A stretch of DNA of 44,551 nt from Chloroflexota bacterium. Its GTDB lineage: Bacteria; Chloroflexota; Anaerolineae; Aggregatilineales; Phototrophicaceae. Numbering within the stretch: position 1 is the first letter of the stretch; every line of letters begins with the position of its first letter. The stretch covers positions 1 to 44,551 of the forward strand of contig WTGO01000125.1 in NCBI GenBank assembly GCA_011523515.1. Direction: 5' to 3'. The translations under genes and the position numbers were made by a program. The notes beneath the pieces were generated by a model. That model saw nothing but the letters and a program-made list of their open reading frames with translations, did no database searches and was not told the DNA's origin. Below, one piece after another: positions 32,036 to 41,401 of this stretch.

Positions 32036-32667
32036 TTGACGCCGACAGCGATGCCGTCGCCGACTTCAATGATGGTGCTGTCGAATCGCGGATGTTCAGC
32101 CAGCGATAGATTGAAGGCGACCATGGCGTGGTCGTCGTCTGATTTTGGATCGAAGATGCCGCCGCCCCAGAAGGCGTTGTCGGCCATCACCACGCCACCG
32201 ATCCGCAGATGGTCCGCCGCCCAAGCCAGATAGTTGTGATAGTTGCCCTTGTCGGCATCAATAAACATAAAGTCGTAAGGGGCGTCTGCCGCCAGCTTGG
32301 GCAGCACGTCTACACCCGCGCCCTGCAGGACAGTCACTTTGTCCGCCAGCCCGGCGTACTCGAAGTGCGCGCGCGCCACTTCAGCGTGGAGGCTGCTGAC
32401 CTCAATCGTGATCAACTGGCCGTCATCCGGCAGGGCGCGGGCAATGCAGATACCGCTGTACCCGGCCAGCGTGCCCACCTCGACCACGCGCGCGGCGCCG
32501 CAGAGTCGCACCAATAAGTGCAGCAGCTTGGCTTCATTGGGCTCCAGGCTGATCTGCGGCAGGCCGCGGGCGGCTGTCTGTTGGCGCACGTAACGCAGCG
32601 TCTCGTCTTCGCGCGCGAAGTGTTCGCTGACGTAAGCATGGCATCTTTGTGACAGGCTTTGGTTCAT
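32026..32667 (-). CDS. Catechol-type O-methyltransferase
   Basis: 213-residue SAM-dependent enzyme of the Methyltransf_3 family. Motif I VVEVGTLAGYSG (61-72), acidic residue after strand 2 (TIEVSS), FMFIDADKGNYHNYL (133-147, metal-binding Asp) and MADNAFWGGG (161-170). A divalent metal normally positions the substrate hydroxyls. Substrate unknown. Its ATG overlaps the RNase Z stop by four bases, with GGAG ten bases upstream, so it is the last gene of the - strand operon. Confidence 0.9.
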   Translation of the reverse strand: MNQSLSQRCHAYVSEHFAREDETLRYVRQQTAARGLPQISLEPNEAKLLHLLVRLCGAARVVEVGTLAGYSGICIARALPDDGQLITIEVSSLHAEVARAHFEYAGLADKVTVLQGAGVDVLPKLAADAPYDFMFIDADKGNYHNYLAWAADHLRIGGVVMADNAFWGGGIFDPKSDDDHAMVAFNLSLAEHPRFDSTIIEVGDGIAVGVKTC

Positions 32668-33659
32668 AGTTGTTCGTCTCCTTCTGGCAAATCGTCCTCG
32701 TCATCACGCCCTTTTTGCTGTTCCACCTTCTGCGGAAGCCGATCGCGGAAAATGGCGAAATGATCCAGGTCGCGCGGGACATACGAGTTGGGAAACGCCT
32801 TGCGGATTTCGCGTATGACTTCGAATTCGCGATAGCGGCGCGAAATGTGTGTTGCGAATAGATATTTTACGTCACACTCCAACGCCAATTCCGCCGCCTG
32901 CAGCGCAGTAATATGCCCGACTTGCCGCGCAACTTCGGCATCCCGATCGAGAAAAGTCGATTCGATCACCAACGCATCGGCGCCAGCGACGGCAGCGCGA
33001 ATGTCGTCCGTGCGGGACAGGTCGCCGGTGATGACCACTTTCGTACCGCGAATTGGTTCGCCGAGTACCTCGTCGGGATGAATTGCGCGGCCATCGCCCA
33101 AGACAATAGTCCGGCCGGCCACGATCTGGCTGCGCTCAGGCCCTGAGGGCACGCCGAGCGCCTCAGCTTTTTCAACCAGGAACGGACGCCGCGATCTCTC
33201 TTCAAAGATATAGCCATAGCATTCGCGACCGCGGTGCGAGACGGGAAAGGCGCGCACGGTAAAGCGGCGGCCCTGAAACAAGACCTTGTCCGGCAGGGTA
33301 CGATTGAAATAGATCGGTATCGGTGGCGTTTCGCGGCGAAATATCACCTGATGAATCAGCGCTTGCACGCGCTCAATGGCGGGCAGCCCGCCCCAAATGT
33401 GAATCTCGTCCAGGGCTTCCCAGCGGCCGTAGGTCGAGAGCAGGCCACCCAAGCCCAGAATATGATCCAGGTGGGCATGGGTGAGAAATATGTGGTTGAG
33501 GCGTTTAAAGCCGATGCCGCTGCGTAGTATCTGACGCTGCGCGCCTTCGCCGCAGTCCACCAGAAAGCGCTGCTCGTCGGCCAATACAGCCAGCGCCGGT
33601 AGCCCGCGATAAATGGAGGGCGCAGAGGCTGATGTGCCCAGAAACACGAGCTCGAACAT
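32664..33659 (-). CDS. Ribonuclease Z-like metallo-beta-lactamase protein
   Basis: tRNA 3-prime-processing endonuclease family. 331 residues. FLGTSASAPS opening, Zn motif HAHLDH (61-66), VSHRG, ITGDLSRTDD (Asp ligand) and ATHISRRY (late His). EST-x-GHITALQAAELA matches RNase Z. GDLSRTDD replaces the common GDTRP. An acidic tail (EQQKGRDDEDDLPEGDE) follows. The start overlaps the end of the glycosyltransferase by one base (TGATG) and the stop overlaps the methyltransferase ATG, so translation is coupled. Named by similarity; the tRNA role is inferred. Confidence 0.85.
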   Translation of the reverse strand: MFELVFLGTSASAPSIYRGLPALAVLADEQRFLVDCGEGAQRQILRSGIGFKRLNHIFLTHAHLDHILGLGGLLSTYGRWEALDEIHIWGGLPAIERVQALIHQVIFRRETPPIPIYFNRTLPDKVLFQGRRFTVRAFPVSHRGRECYGYIFEERSRRPFLVEKAEALGVPSGPERSQIVAGRTIVLGDGRAIHPDEVLGEPIRGTKVVITGDLSRTDDIRAAVAGADALVIESTFLDRDAEVARQVGHITALQAAELALECDVKYLFATHISRRYREFEVIREIRKAFPNSYVPRDLDHFAIFRDRLPQKVEQQKGRDDEDDLPEGDEQL

Positions 33660-35752
33660 CAGCCGCCGCTCTGATCGTCGGGCGCATCGGGCGGCAATAT
33701 TTCGATGCTATACAGAAAGATTCTGTCGCCGCGCTCTACTTCGCCTTCCAGAACGGGCAGTCGTTTCAAATCGGTCTGACGGTAGGCGCCGACGGAAACG
33801 AGACGTTCGCCCGGCAATGTCTCGGCCGGCAACTGCACCTTGGTCACCTGAATGAAAACGTCGCGGTCGCCCATCAATACCGGATTGACATAAAGCACAT
33901 CACGGATGGCTATCGGCGTAACCGGGCTGGACAGGATATGGGTCAGCAGCGTCAGGTCGGGCAGCAGTTCGCCTTCGGCCCGCCAATAGGTGATGACTTC
34001 AACCACGTCTCCCGGCGCATACTCGCGCCGCACATTCGGTTCGTAGCCGAGAAAGGTCAAGTTGCCGCCGAAGCGGATTGGCGGGGCGATGGGCTCGGGT
34101 TCGCTTACTTCAGGCGCGTATGAGACCGGGGCGGTGGTCGTCAGCTCGCCCGCGCGCAGCGCCAGCAATTCGATCGCCGATAATTCGAGGATGCTCCCGC
34201 GCGGCACATCGCCCGTAACCGCCTGCCCATCAGCCAGCCACTCCTGAAAATAGGGATGCACACTCTCGCGCGTCTGCTCATTGAAGAAGACGATTCGCTG
34301 CCGTTCGCCGCCATTCGTTAGCAGCAGACTGCGCGCGCAATTCGCCTCGTGATATACCAGGTTGGACCGATTCATCATCAGCAGCGTCTTGTCGCTGTCG
34401 ATCAGCGCGGATTCCGGCTCGGACGCATCCCAGGCTGAATTGCAAAACACAATCGGCGTCTCATTGGCGACGATATCGAGATAATGCGCGATCTGTCCTA
34501 ATTCGCCATTCACCTGCGACATAACCGCTTCATTGTGGCGCCAGTCGACGAAGAGGTCTTGCCAGGTCCAGATTAGGTTCAAGCCGAGAAGAGCGAGCAC
34601 ACCGGCGACCGCGAGCCGGCGAAAGACTACATCCACGAATACGCGGGAGCGAATGAGAGAATAGAAGCCCATGCCGAAGAAGATCGATAGCTGCGGGAAT
34701 ATCACGCTCATGCGGGCGAAGTTGGGGCTGTTTTCCACGATGAAGGCGGCCGGCAGCGTCAGAAAGAACATAATCAACAGCAGCATAAAACGCGGCCGAT
34801 GTCGGCGCAGAATACAAATAAAGAAGCCCGCTATCATGAAGAGCCCGCTAAAAGTATCGACCAACTGACGACCCGGCAAATTGTGGAGCGGGTCCGCGTC
34901 GCCCGTATGTATGATGGAAATCAAGCCGTCCACAATAGAGCGGATCAGCCCATCGGTGTAATGAGAGAGAATGCGTTGGCCGGCGGAAAACTGTGGCAGA
35001 TTGATGCTCGATATGACGTAGGGCATGCTGATGATAAGCATCAGCAGAATGGCGAAACCGGTGTAGCTGCGGCGCTGTCGAAACATTACATTGCGTACGA
35101 ATACCAGGTGCGAGATGTATATCATGGCGCCCAGCACAATAAACAGGCTGGAAGGATGCAGGTAAAAGCCGATGCCTAGCAGGGCGCCCAGAGCGGCAAA
35201 AGAAACGACATTCGAGGTGACGATGCGTGTACGACGATAAACCGGCAGCGAGCGCGCCAAGGCTAACATCGTGGCTGAAACAAGAAATAGAACGGTGGCG
35301 TCGCTGGAGACGGTGCGGGACAAGAGTATCGCGCTCATATTGACGGAGAGCAGGCCGGCGGCCAGGACGCCTATGATGGGATTAAAGAGATGATGCCCGA
35401 GCGTATAGATGATCGCCACCGATAGCACGCCCAGCCAAACTGACAGTATGCGAAAGCCGATGGTGCCCTCGCCGACGAAGCTGGTCACAAAGGCGGCCAG
35501 TACATGGTACAGGCCTTCTCTACCGCCGTCTTCGCCCGGGAAAAAAACGTAGATGTCTCCCTGCCGTACATTGTCCACCAAACGAATATTGATGATTTCG
35601 TCGTCGCTGAAGCCTTGCGGCAAGTGCGATAGGTCAATGATGCGCAGTGCCGCTGCCAGGACGAGCAGCAAGACGACGAAGAAGTAGCTCATCCTGCTCG
35701 TCATCAGGACGTGACCACGGACTAGATTGATCAATGTTGATTGGGTCGTCAT
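33659..35752 (-). CDS. GT-C family (GT39/PMT-like) membrane glycosyltransferase
   Basis: 697 residues. About 11 membrane helices fill 20-420. The first external loop has FSDDEIINIR (D50, D51, E52), the acidic catalytic position of GT-C enzymes that use polyprenyl-phosphate sugars. A soluble C-terminal region follows (430-697), with a beta-sandwich-like part (PPIRFGGNLTFLGY, GDVVEVITYWRAEG) common in Chloroflexota GT39 proteins. It would act at the outer face of the membrane on proteins, lipids or polysaccharide. An internal ATG at 35704 is an alternative start. Downstream of the three glycosidases on the same strand. Confidence 0.8.
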   Translation of the reverse strand: MTTQSTLINLVRGHVLMTSRMSYFFVVLLLVLAAALRIIDLSHLPQGFSDDEIINIRLVDNVRQGDIYVFFPGEDGGREGLYHVLAAFVTSFVGEGTIGFRILSVWLGVLSVAIIYTLGHHLFNPIIGVLAAGLLSVNMSAILLSRTVSSDATVLFLVSATMLALARSLPVYRRTRIVTSNVVSFAALGALLGIGFYLHPSSLFIVLGAMIYISHLVFVRNVMFRQRRSYTGFAILLMLIISMPYVISSINLPQFSAGQRILSHYTDGLIRSIVDGLISIIHTGDADPLHNLPGRQLVDTFSGLFMIAGFFICILRRHRPRFMLLLIMFFLTLPAAFIVENSPNFARMSVIFPQLSIFFGMGFYSLIRSRVFVDVVFRRLAVAGVLALLGLNLIWTWQDLFVDWRHNEAVMSQVNGELGQIAHYLDIVANETPIVFCNSAWDASEPESALIDSDKTLLMMNRSNLVYHEANCARSLLLTNGGERQRIVFFNEQTRESVHPYFQEWLADGQAVTGDVPRGSILELSAIELLALRAGELTTTAPVSYAPEVSEPEPIAPPIRFGGNLTFLGYEPNVRREYAPGDVVEVITYWRAEGELLPDLTLLTHILSSPVTPIAIRDVLYVNPVLMGDRDVFIQVTKVQLPAETLPGERLVSVGAYRQTDLKRLPVLEGEVERGDRIFLYSIEILPPDAPDDQSGG

Positions 35753-35895
35753 GGTGTCAGCGAGTATACATCAATTGTCTACTATTCCGGGCATTTACGG
35801 GAATGTTAAGGGCGATTGGGGCGAACCCGCCAACCGTTTCCAGTCGAGCTACATTGATGGGAACATTGTATTACATAAACTGACTGTCTAGCGGC

Positions 35896-37113
35896 TTATT
35901 TTGGACAATTCGGCGCCGGCGCCCGGCCTTCAGCAACCGGGCTGTCGGATTCGCGCTCGGGAATTTCAAAGCCACCGCAAACTTTGCGCATATTTGCTAC
36001 CTTGTAGAACGCGTCCCGCGGAATGCCCGTATCCGGTTCGACGATTGACCACCAAAACTCCTCGTCCGCCTCGCGCCAGGACGGATCGGGCAGATAGATG
36101 AGCACCATCAGGCCGACCCAGGGGCGCCAGTTGGCGATGGCGTACTCGTAGGCCCGCTCCAGCATTTCGGCTTGCTGCGCCTCGGTCACGCTGAACCACT
36201 TGTAGTCCGGATTGATCTGCTCCGTGGTATAACCGAATTCCATGACGGCCATTTGTCGCTCTGCGTCATCGTGGCTGAGCATGATCTTGCGCAAGTCTTC
36301 TACCCGGCGAAAGGTAAACCAGCGCTGCAGCGCCTCGTCGCTGTCCGGGCTGATCTCGGGCGGGGAGAAACCCGGCGCGTGAACGCCAACCGCGTCAATA
36401 TGCTGCTGAAAGCCATGGCGATACATGTGGTCGAGGTAGATGTCATCGGGCATCGCAGTGTCATCGTTGTTTCCGGTCGGCGCTAGCCCGGCCGATATCA
36501 AAGTGGCCGCCGGGTCAGCAACGCGGATCGCGTCGCTGCAGGCGGCCAGCAGCGTGACATAGCTGGCGGGGTCGGGAGGCGAATCGCCCCATTCCCGGCT
36601 GAGGTTCGGTTCGTTCCAGATTTGATATGCCGCAACTCTACCTTGATAGCGCTCGGCGACTTTTGAACAGTAAGCCGCCCAGCGAGTTATATCGCGGGCC
36701 GGGGCGTCATGCGCGGCGCGTTGGCTGGGCAGGCGCGCCCAGCCGGGAACCTGCCCCAACCGCACGATAATGCTTAGATCGCGCCGGGCGATCTCAGCGA
36801 AAATGCGATCCGACTGGGTCCAATCCCACTCGCCCGGTCGCGGCTCCACATCGCGCCAGGCAAAGGTCTGTTTGACGTGACTGAAGGACAGCAGACGCAC
36901 CCAATCCAGATGCTTGCCGGCATCGCCATTATCCCACCAAAGGAAGGCTTGTATGCCATAAGTGAGGGAGGTAAAGGGCGCGCTGGTAATGGCGTCGGCT
37001 TCAAAGGGATCGTCAGGCCCTAGGTATTCGCGCAGGTACAGAACGCCAACTGCCGCAAATGCGAGCGCCACGATACCTGCAATGACGATGACTCGGCGAG
37101 TGTGGACCCGCAT
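35896..37113 (-). CDS. Membrane-anchored PslG/GH39-like glycosidase (copy 1)
   Basis: 405 residues with an N-terminal signal anchor (about 8-27) and one (beta/alpha)8 catalytic domain. The acid/base Glu is in IWNEPN (E168) and the nucleophile Glu in VMEFGYT (E292), the standard clan A retaining pair. LISAGLAPTGNND is shared with the two genes upstream. PslG-like enzymes trim self-made exopolysaccharide. It follows copy 2 after two bases. Substrate unknown. Confidence 0.8.
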   Translation of the reverse strand: MRVHTRRVIVIAGIVALAFAAVGVLYLREYLGPDDPFEADAITSAPFTSLTYGIQAFLWWDNGDAGKHLDWVRLLSFSHVKQTFAWRDVEPRPGEWDWTQSDRIFAEIARRDLSIIVRLGQVPGWARLPSQRAAHDAPARDITRWAAYCSKVAERYQGRVAAYQIWNEPNLSREWGDSPPDPASYVTLLAACSDAIRVADPAATLISAGLAPTGNNDDTAMPDDIYLDHMYRHGFQQHIDAVGVHAPGFSPPEISPDSDEALQRWFTFRRVEDLRKIMLSHDDAERQMAVMEFGYTTEQINPDYKWFSVTEAQQAEMLERAYEYAIANWRPWVGLMVLIYLPDPSWREADEEFWWSIVEPDTGIPRDAFYKVANMRKVCGGFEIPERESDSPVAEGRAPAPNCPK

Positions 37114-37115
37114 GT

Positions 37116-38504
37116 TTATTGTCCCGCGCGCGCCAGATAATCATGCTGCCAATCTCTGATGGCGTCGAAAGCCGGGCGAAATTTGAAACCCGGGCCAATC
37201 AGTGAATAAGGGACATTATCATTTGATATGTCATATCCTGCTTGCGGGCCGTAGTTGAAGTTCCAGATGAAGGCCAGCCAGACAAAGCCCCACTCTTCCA
37301 TATTGCTCAAGGCCTTGGCTATCCACTCCGCCTGCTCGGCAAGCGAGTTATCCAGCGCGAATTCGAAACCGGGGCGGGCTCCGCCCAGGCCCTCGGCTGA
37401 CGCCCAGCCGAATTCGGTGACGCAGAGCTTGGTCGTCCGGCCGGCAAGCCGGATGGTGTTGGCGTAGCCCTCCAGGGTACTGCGGAAGCTCCAGCTGGGG
37501 TGCGGGTTGTCAAACGGACCGCGAAATACAGCCTCGGCATCATCTGAGATCTGGTCATAGCGATGGTCGGGACCGATGTTGTAGCCATTGTGGTGCGCGC
37601 CTATGCAGTCGGCAGAATCCAGCACGCCGGCGTCGATCAGCTGCTGCAGATAAACATTGTCGTCGGTCGCGCTTACGCCGTCGTTGATGCCGGTCGGCGC
37701 GAGCGCGCCGCTAATCAGGATGATGCCGGGATCAAGGGCTTTGACGATCTCATAGGTGGCGCGCAGAAGCTCCACGTATTTCGCCGCGTTGAGCCCATGT
37801 CGGGATGACCATTCACGGTCGATATTTTGTTCATTCCAAACTTCGATGGCGTGAATGCGCCCGGGATAGCGCTTGACGATCTGCGCGACAAAGTCGGCAA
37901 AGGTTTGTGGATCGGCCGGCGGACCTTCCCGGCCCAGTTCCACGCCCGGTTCTCGCGCCCAATCCGGCGCGGTCACGACCGAAAGCAGGAGCTTGACATC
38001 AAATCTTTGCGCGCTGGACATGACAAAGTCCAATACGCTCCAGTCAATCTCGCCGGGTGCGGATTCCATTGAATTCCAGCGCACCTGCTGTTTGATCCAG
38101 CGCAGCCCAAGGTCGGCGGATACGGACCTGAAGTAATTGTCCTGGTTTTCGTAATTGAAATCAGGCGAATGCTCCACCTGGATACCTACCTGGTAACGCA
38201 TGACGTCGACTGGGAATCGCGTCGGCATTGGCGTCCCGCTTGGCCCGTCGGCGGGCTCCGGCTCGTCAGCCAAACCTTGCGCGGGGGCAGCGCTTGTTGG
38301 GCTGGGCATGACGACCAGCGCTGCGTCGGGCTCGGCCGCCTCCGGCTGGTCGAGCGGCAGCGGATTGCTCGACGCCAGATCCAACTCTTGCGGATTGTAG
38401 GTGAAATAAACGGCGAGGAATGTCGCCATGCACACCAGGGCAGTGATGGCGAGCCAGGCGATGACAAAGCCACGAATCTGCTTGAAGACCGTCTTGGTTA
38501 CCAC
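37116..38504 (-). CDS. Membrane-anchored PslG/GH39-like glycosidase (copy 2)
   Basis: 462 residues from a GTG (GGAG five bases upstream). Signal anchor (about 13-33), a Pro/Ala/Ser linker (40-97) and a catalytic barrel. The acid/base motif is VWNEQNIDREW (E225), with Gln replacing the usual Pro, and the nucleophile is in VTEFGWAS (E364). Both catalytic Glu are kept, so it should be active. Paralogue of the genes on either side, sharing REW and ISGALAPTGIND. Confidence 0.8.
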   Translation of the reverse strand: MVTKTVFKQIRGFVIAWLAITALVCMATFLAVYFTYNPQELDLASSNPLPLDQPEAAEPDAALVVMPSPTSAAPAQGLADEPEPADGPSGTPMPTRFPVDVMRYQVGIQVEHSPDFNYENQDNYFRSVSADLGLRWIKQQVRWNSMESAPGEIDWSVLDFVMSSAQRFDVKLLLSVVTAPDWAREPGVELGREGPPADPQTFADFVAQIVKRYPGRIHAIEVWNEQNIDREWSSRHGLNAAKYVELLRATYEIVKALDPGIILISGALAPTGINDGVSATDDNVYLQQLIDAGVLDSADCIGAHHNGYNIGPDHRYDQISDDAEAVFRGPFDNPHPSWSFRSTLEGYANTIRLAGRTTKLCVTEFGWASAEGLGGARPGFEFALDNSLAEQAEWIAKALSNMEEWGFVWLAFIWNFNYGPQAGYDISNDNVPYSLIGPGFKFRPAFDAIRDWQHDYLARAGQ

Positions 38505-38574
38505 GTGAGCTCCACGCTCGCTTATACACGAGAGTACAACAGAATGCTTCTCGTGGGGAGTCTAAGCGGCGCGA

Positions 38575-41388
38575 TCACCGGGCCGCCGCCAGCGTTTGGC
38601 AGGCCGGGCATGTGCCATCGGGGCGTACTATGGCGTAGCCCGCCTGCGGATCGGCGTCGTATTGCGTGAAATCGATATTCCAGACGATTAGCAAGCGAAC
38701 TTGCCCACTCTGCGACGCCAGGGCAGCAGCCTGCGCCAGCCAGGTTGCCTGCTGCTGCAGCGTGACATTTTTGGCCCAGCTGAAATACTCCGGTAGATTG
38801 GGCAGCCCCTCTGATGTGACGTAGCCCAATTCGGTGAAGCAGATGGGACGGCGTGTGATGCTGATGTAGCCATGCAGCATGCCGTAGAAATAGCGGGTGT
38901 AATAATTGTCGCCGCGCGGGTCGCCGCTGGTTTGGCCGGGCGGGACGATGCCTTCGTTGTAGTGAGCGCCGACGCAATCCAGATGATTTAATCCGCCGCC
39001 TTGAACCATCTGGCGCAACCAGCGATTGTCGGGCATGACGCGGTCCGGCCGGTCGGAGACGCCCGTGGGCGCCGGCGCCGCGCTGATGACCATGGTATTC
39101 GGATTGACCTGCTTGATCTTCCGGTACGCAATAGCCAGCATCTCCGCGTAGGCCAGGCCGCTGATTTGGCCGCGCGGCCATTCGCGGTCGAGATTGGGTT
39201 CGTTCCAAACTTCAATGGCGTCAGCGCCTTGGCCGGCGATTCGCTGCAGCCAGTCCGTGTAAGACGCGATGTACGCCTGGCCGCCCCGCGCCAATTCATT
39301 GGGATCGCCAACTGTGCCGATTAGGATCTTGAAGCCGTGGCCGTGCGCGGTCGAGATCACGGGAGCGACATCGGCCGGCCCGTGCCAACTGAAGCGCTCC
39401 TGCTTTTTCATCCAGGTCATTCCGGCCTGCCGCATGGGCCCGATGGCGCGCGGGCTGCCGGTGTCGGTGACATGGCCGCCGATTTCGATACGAATGCTGC
39501 CCGGCGGTGGCGGCGCGCTCCCGAAGCTGCTGCCGGAGGTATTGCCTGGCGCAGCGACGACGCGTCGGGGCACGGGAGTTGCTGTGGGCGTCGGGGTCGG
39601 TGTTGGCGTAGACGTAGGCTTGAACAGCGGCAGTACGGCGCCACCCCGGCCGCTGACCACGCCCTTGCCGCCTATGACGGACCAGTTCACGGCATAGTTG
39701 CCATCAGGCGCTTCCAAGGTCAGCACCAGCTTCTCGTCAAGCTGCGTGTCGATTTGATCAAGCGGCCCATCCGCCGCGTCAATCGACCAGCGCGCGACAA
39801 GTTGGCTCGGCGAGGGCTCGGAGGGCTGAGACGATTTATATCTTGCTATCGTCTCGATTAGAGGCGCTGCGTGATCGACCGCCAGCAAGTCAGCAAACGC
39901 GACGCCACCGATAGCGAATGGCAAGGTCTGCGCCAGGCGATGGCGCAAGGCGGCGGCGTCAGTCAGCCAGGCCCGCGCTACCGACGCGCCACTCTGATCA
40001 AAATAATCCAGATAGGAAGTCTGGGCGCCTTGGTCGAAGCCGAGGCGCAAGCGATGCCCATCCAACGAGGCGCGGACGACCGTTCCGGGCTCGATGGAGC
40101 CGGTCTCGCTGATATCGTCCGACCCCAATATGACATCGCCGGCTGGCGCGAAAGCCGTGTGCCAACCGATTTCTGTCAGCAATCCGTTCACCTGGCGCAG
40201 CGAGCTAGCGCTGAGACTGAGCAGCAGCTTACGATTCTCAACAGCGCTGGTGGCGGCGCGCAGCAAAGCGTCTAGATTTCCGACGGAGTCCGCAGCAAAA
40301 TCTTGCGGATGAAGCCTGGCGCGCAGCACGAAGTAATCAACCGCCGCGCCGAGCCGCCGCCAATCGTAGACGCCGCCGTGCCAATCGCCCTCAGCGCTGC
40401 GTTCAACCGGCACAACGACGCCCAGCCGACTGCCCTGCTGCGACAGCGTCGCGCCCAGCTCCGAGACAAACTGCGCGAAGTCCTCGCCAAAGTCGACCAC
40501 CAAGCCGCGATAGTCAATAAAGACGCCATCGAACTGGTTGACGCTGACCAGCCGGCGAATCTGTTCGATGTGCCGCCTTCGCAGCGCTGGATTGGCCAGG
40601 ACTGTTTCGGAAGTGCTTGTGTCGAGCGCTTGCGGATCGAGGAAATTGCGTATCAGCGGCATGTAGCGGTAGGCGGACTCGCTGTCGCCGCCGGGCGCCA
40701 GCCCCCCGACCAAGCCGCCATCCGTACTCGGTCGCAATCCGGCCGGGCTCAAGATATTTGTGACGCCGAGCGCCGCTTCATTTAGATCGTGGCTGACTTC
40801 TTGCGTAACCATCACGATCGGCGCGGCAGGCAGGCGGTCAAACAGCGCAATCGCCAGTGGCGCGAAGTCGGCGGTACCGACCGAGAGGTAGCCGGACCGA
40901 GAAGAGGCAATGAAGCGCCAGTCGTCGCCATCCCAGCCACGCAACGCGAGGCGTTCCGATTCAGCGGCATGAGTGAGTTCGATGCTCAGCCCTGCGGGAG
41001 GCGACCCGCGAGAATCGAGCAGGTAGACGGCGCTCTGCAGCGTGTGATCGACGGGCAAGACAGCGCGCGCAGCCGCCAGCCAGTCGGGATGATCCGGGCT
41101 ATCGCCACTGAATTCCGCTTGAGACAAGCGAATAATCTTGAGGGCGAAGTCGCTGGTGGCGTCGTCTGCGGAGACGGCAAGCTGAAGTTCTGACTCGTAA
41201 GTCAGCATGGGCGAGCCGGCGTTGAGCGGCGAATATGACCGCGCCAGCAGCCGATCCGGCAGGTCAATCGGTGGCAGAATCAGCCCGAGCGCCGTTAACG
41301 CTGCCGCAATAAGAATGGACGAGCAACCGATGAGCCAGCAGCCGGAGCCGCGGCGTTTCATCGGGGGAATGGGCAGTTCTGGAGTCAT
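38575..41388 (-). CDS. Large two-barrel surface protein: degenerate GH18-like plus PslG-like glycosidase (copy 3)
   Basis: 937 residues from the ATG at 41388. A basic/hydrophobic signal anchor (11-38), a stretch of unknown fold (60-200) and a GH18/YaaH-like barrel (about 200-510) whose catalytic line reads FDGVFIDYRG (286-295) where active enzymes have DGxDxDxE; the proton-donor Glu is Arg. A beta domain (about 525-585) and a Thr/Pro repeat linker (591-607) follow. Then comes a PslG-like barrel (630-937) with VWNEPNLDREW (E730) and FTELGYV (E853). So an inactive, perhaps glycan-binding, domain is joined to an active one. Starts 13 bases after the aldolase. Confidence 0.75.
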   Translation of the reverse strand: MTPELPIPPMKRRGSGCWLIGCSSILIAAALTALGLILPPIDLPDRLLARSYSPLNAGSPMLTYESELQLAVSADDATSDFALKIIRLSQAEFSGDSPDHPDWLAAARAVLPVDHTLQSAVYLLDSRGSPPAGLSIELTHAAESERLALRGWDGDDWRFIASSRSGYLSVGTADFAPLAIALFDRLPAAPIVMVTQEVSHDLNEAALGVTNILSPAGLRPSTDGGLVGGLAPGGDSESAYRYMPLIRNFLDPQALDTSTSETVLANPALRRRHIEQIRRLVSVNQFDGVFIDYRGLVVDFGEDFAQFVSELGATLSQQGSRLGVVVPVERSAEGDWHGGVYDWRRLGAAVDYFVLRARLHPQDFAADSVGNLDALLRAATSAVENRKLLLSLSASSLRQVNGLLTEIGWHTAFAPAGDVILGSDDISETGSIEPGTVVRASLDGHRLRLGFDQGAQTSYLDYFDQSGASVARAWLTDAAALRHRLAQTLPFAIGGVAFADLLAVDHAAPLIETIARYKSSQPSEPSPSQLVARWSIDAADGPLDQIDTQLDEKLVLTLEAPDGNYAVNWSVIGGKGVVSGRGGAVLPLFKPTSTPTPTPTPTATPVPRRVVAAPGNTSGSSFGSAPPPPGSIRIEIGGHVTDTGSPRAIGPMRQAGMTWMKKQERFSWHGPADVAPVISTAHGHGFKILIGTVGDPNELARGGQAYIASYTDWLQRIAGQGADAIEVWNEPNLDREWPRGQISGLAYAEMLAIAYRKIKQVNPNTMVISAAPAPTGVSDRPDRVMPDNRWLRQMVQGGGLNHLDCVGAHYNEGIVPPGQTSGDPRGDNYYTRYFYGMLHGYISITRRPICFTELGYVTSEGLPNLPEYFSWAKNVTLQQQATWLAQAAALASQSGQVRLLIVWNIDFTQYDADPQAGYAIVRPDGTCPACQTLAAAR

Positions 41389-41401
41389 AGTTATTGGCGC
41401 C

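Noticed and set aside
39584..39616. Short tandem repeat in the third glycosidase gene
   Set aside because: It only encodes the Thr/Pro linker (PTPTPT) and is not a CRISPR or mobile repeat.
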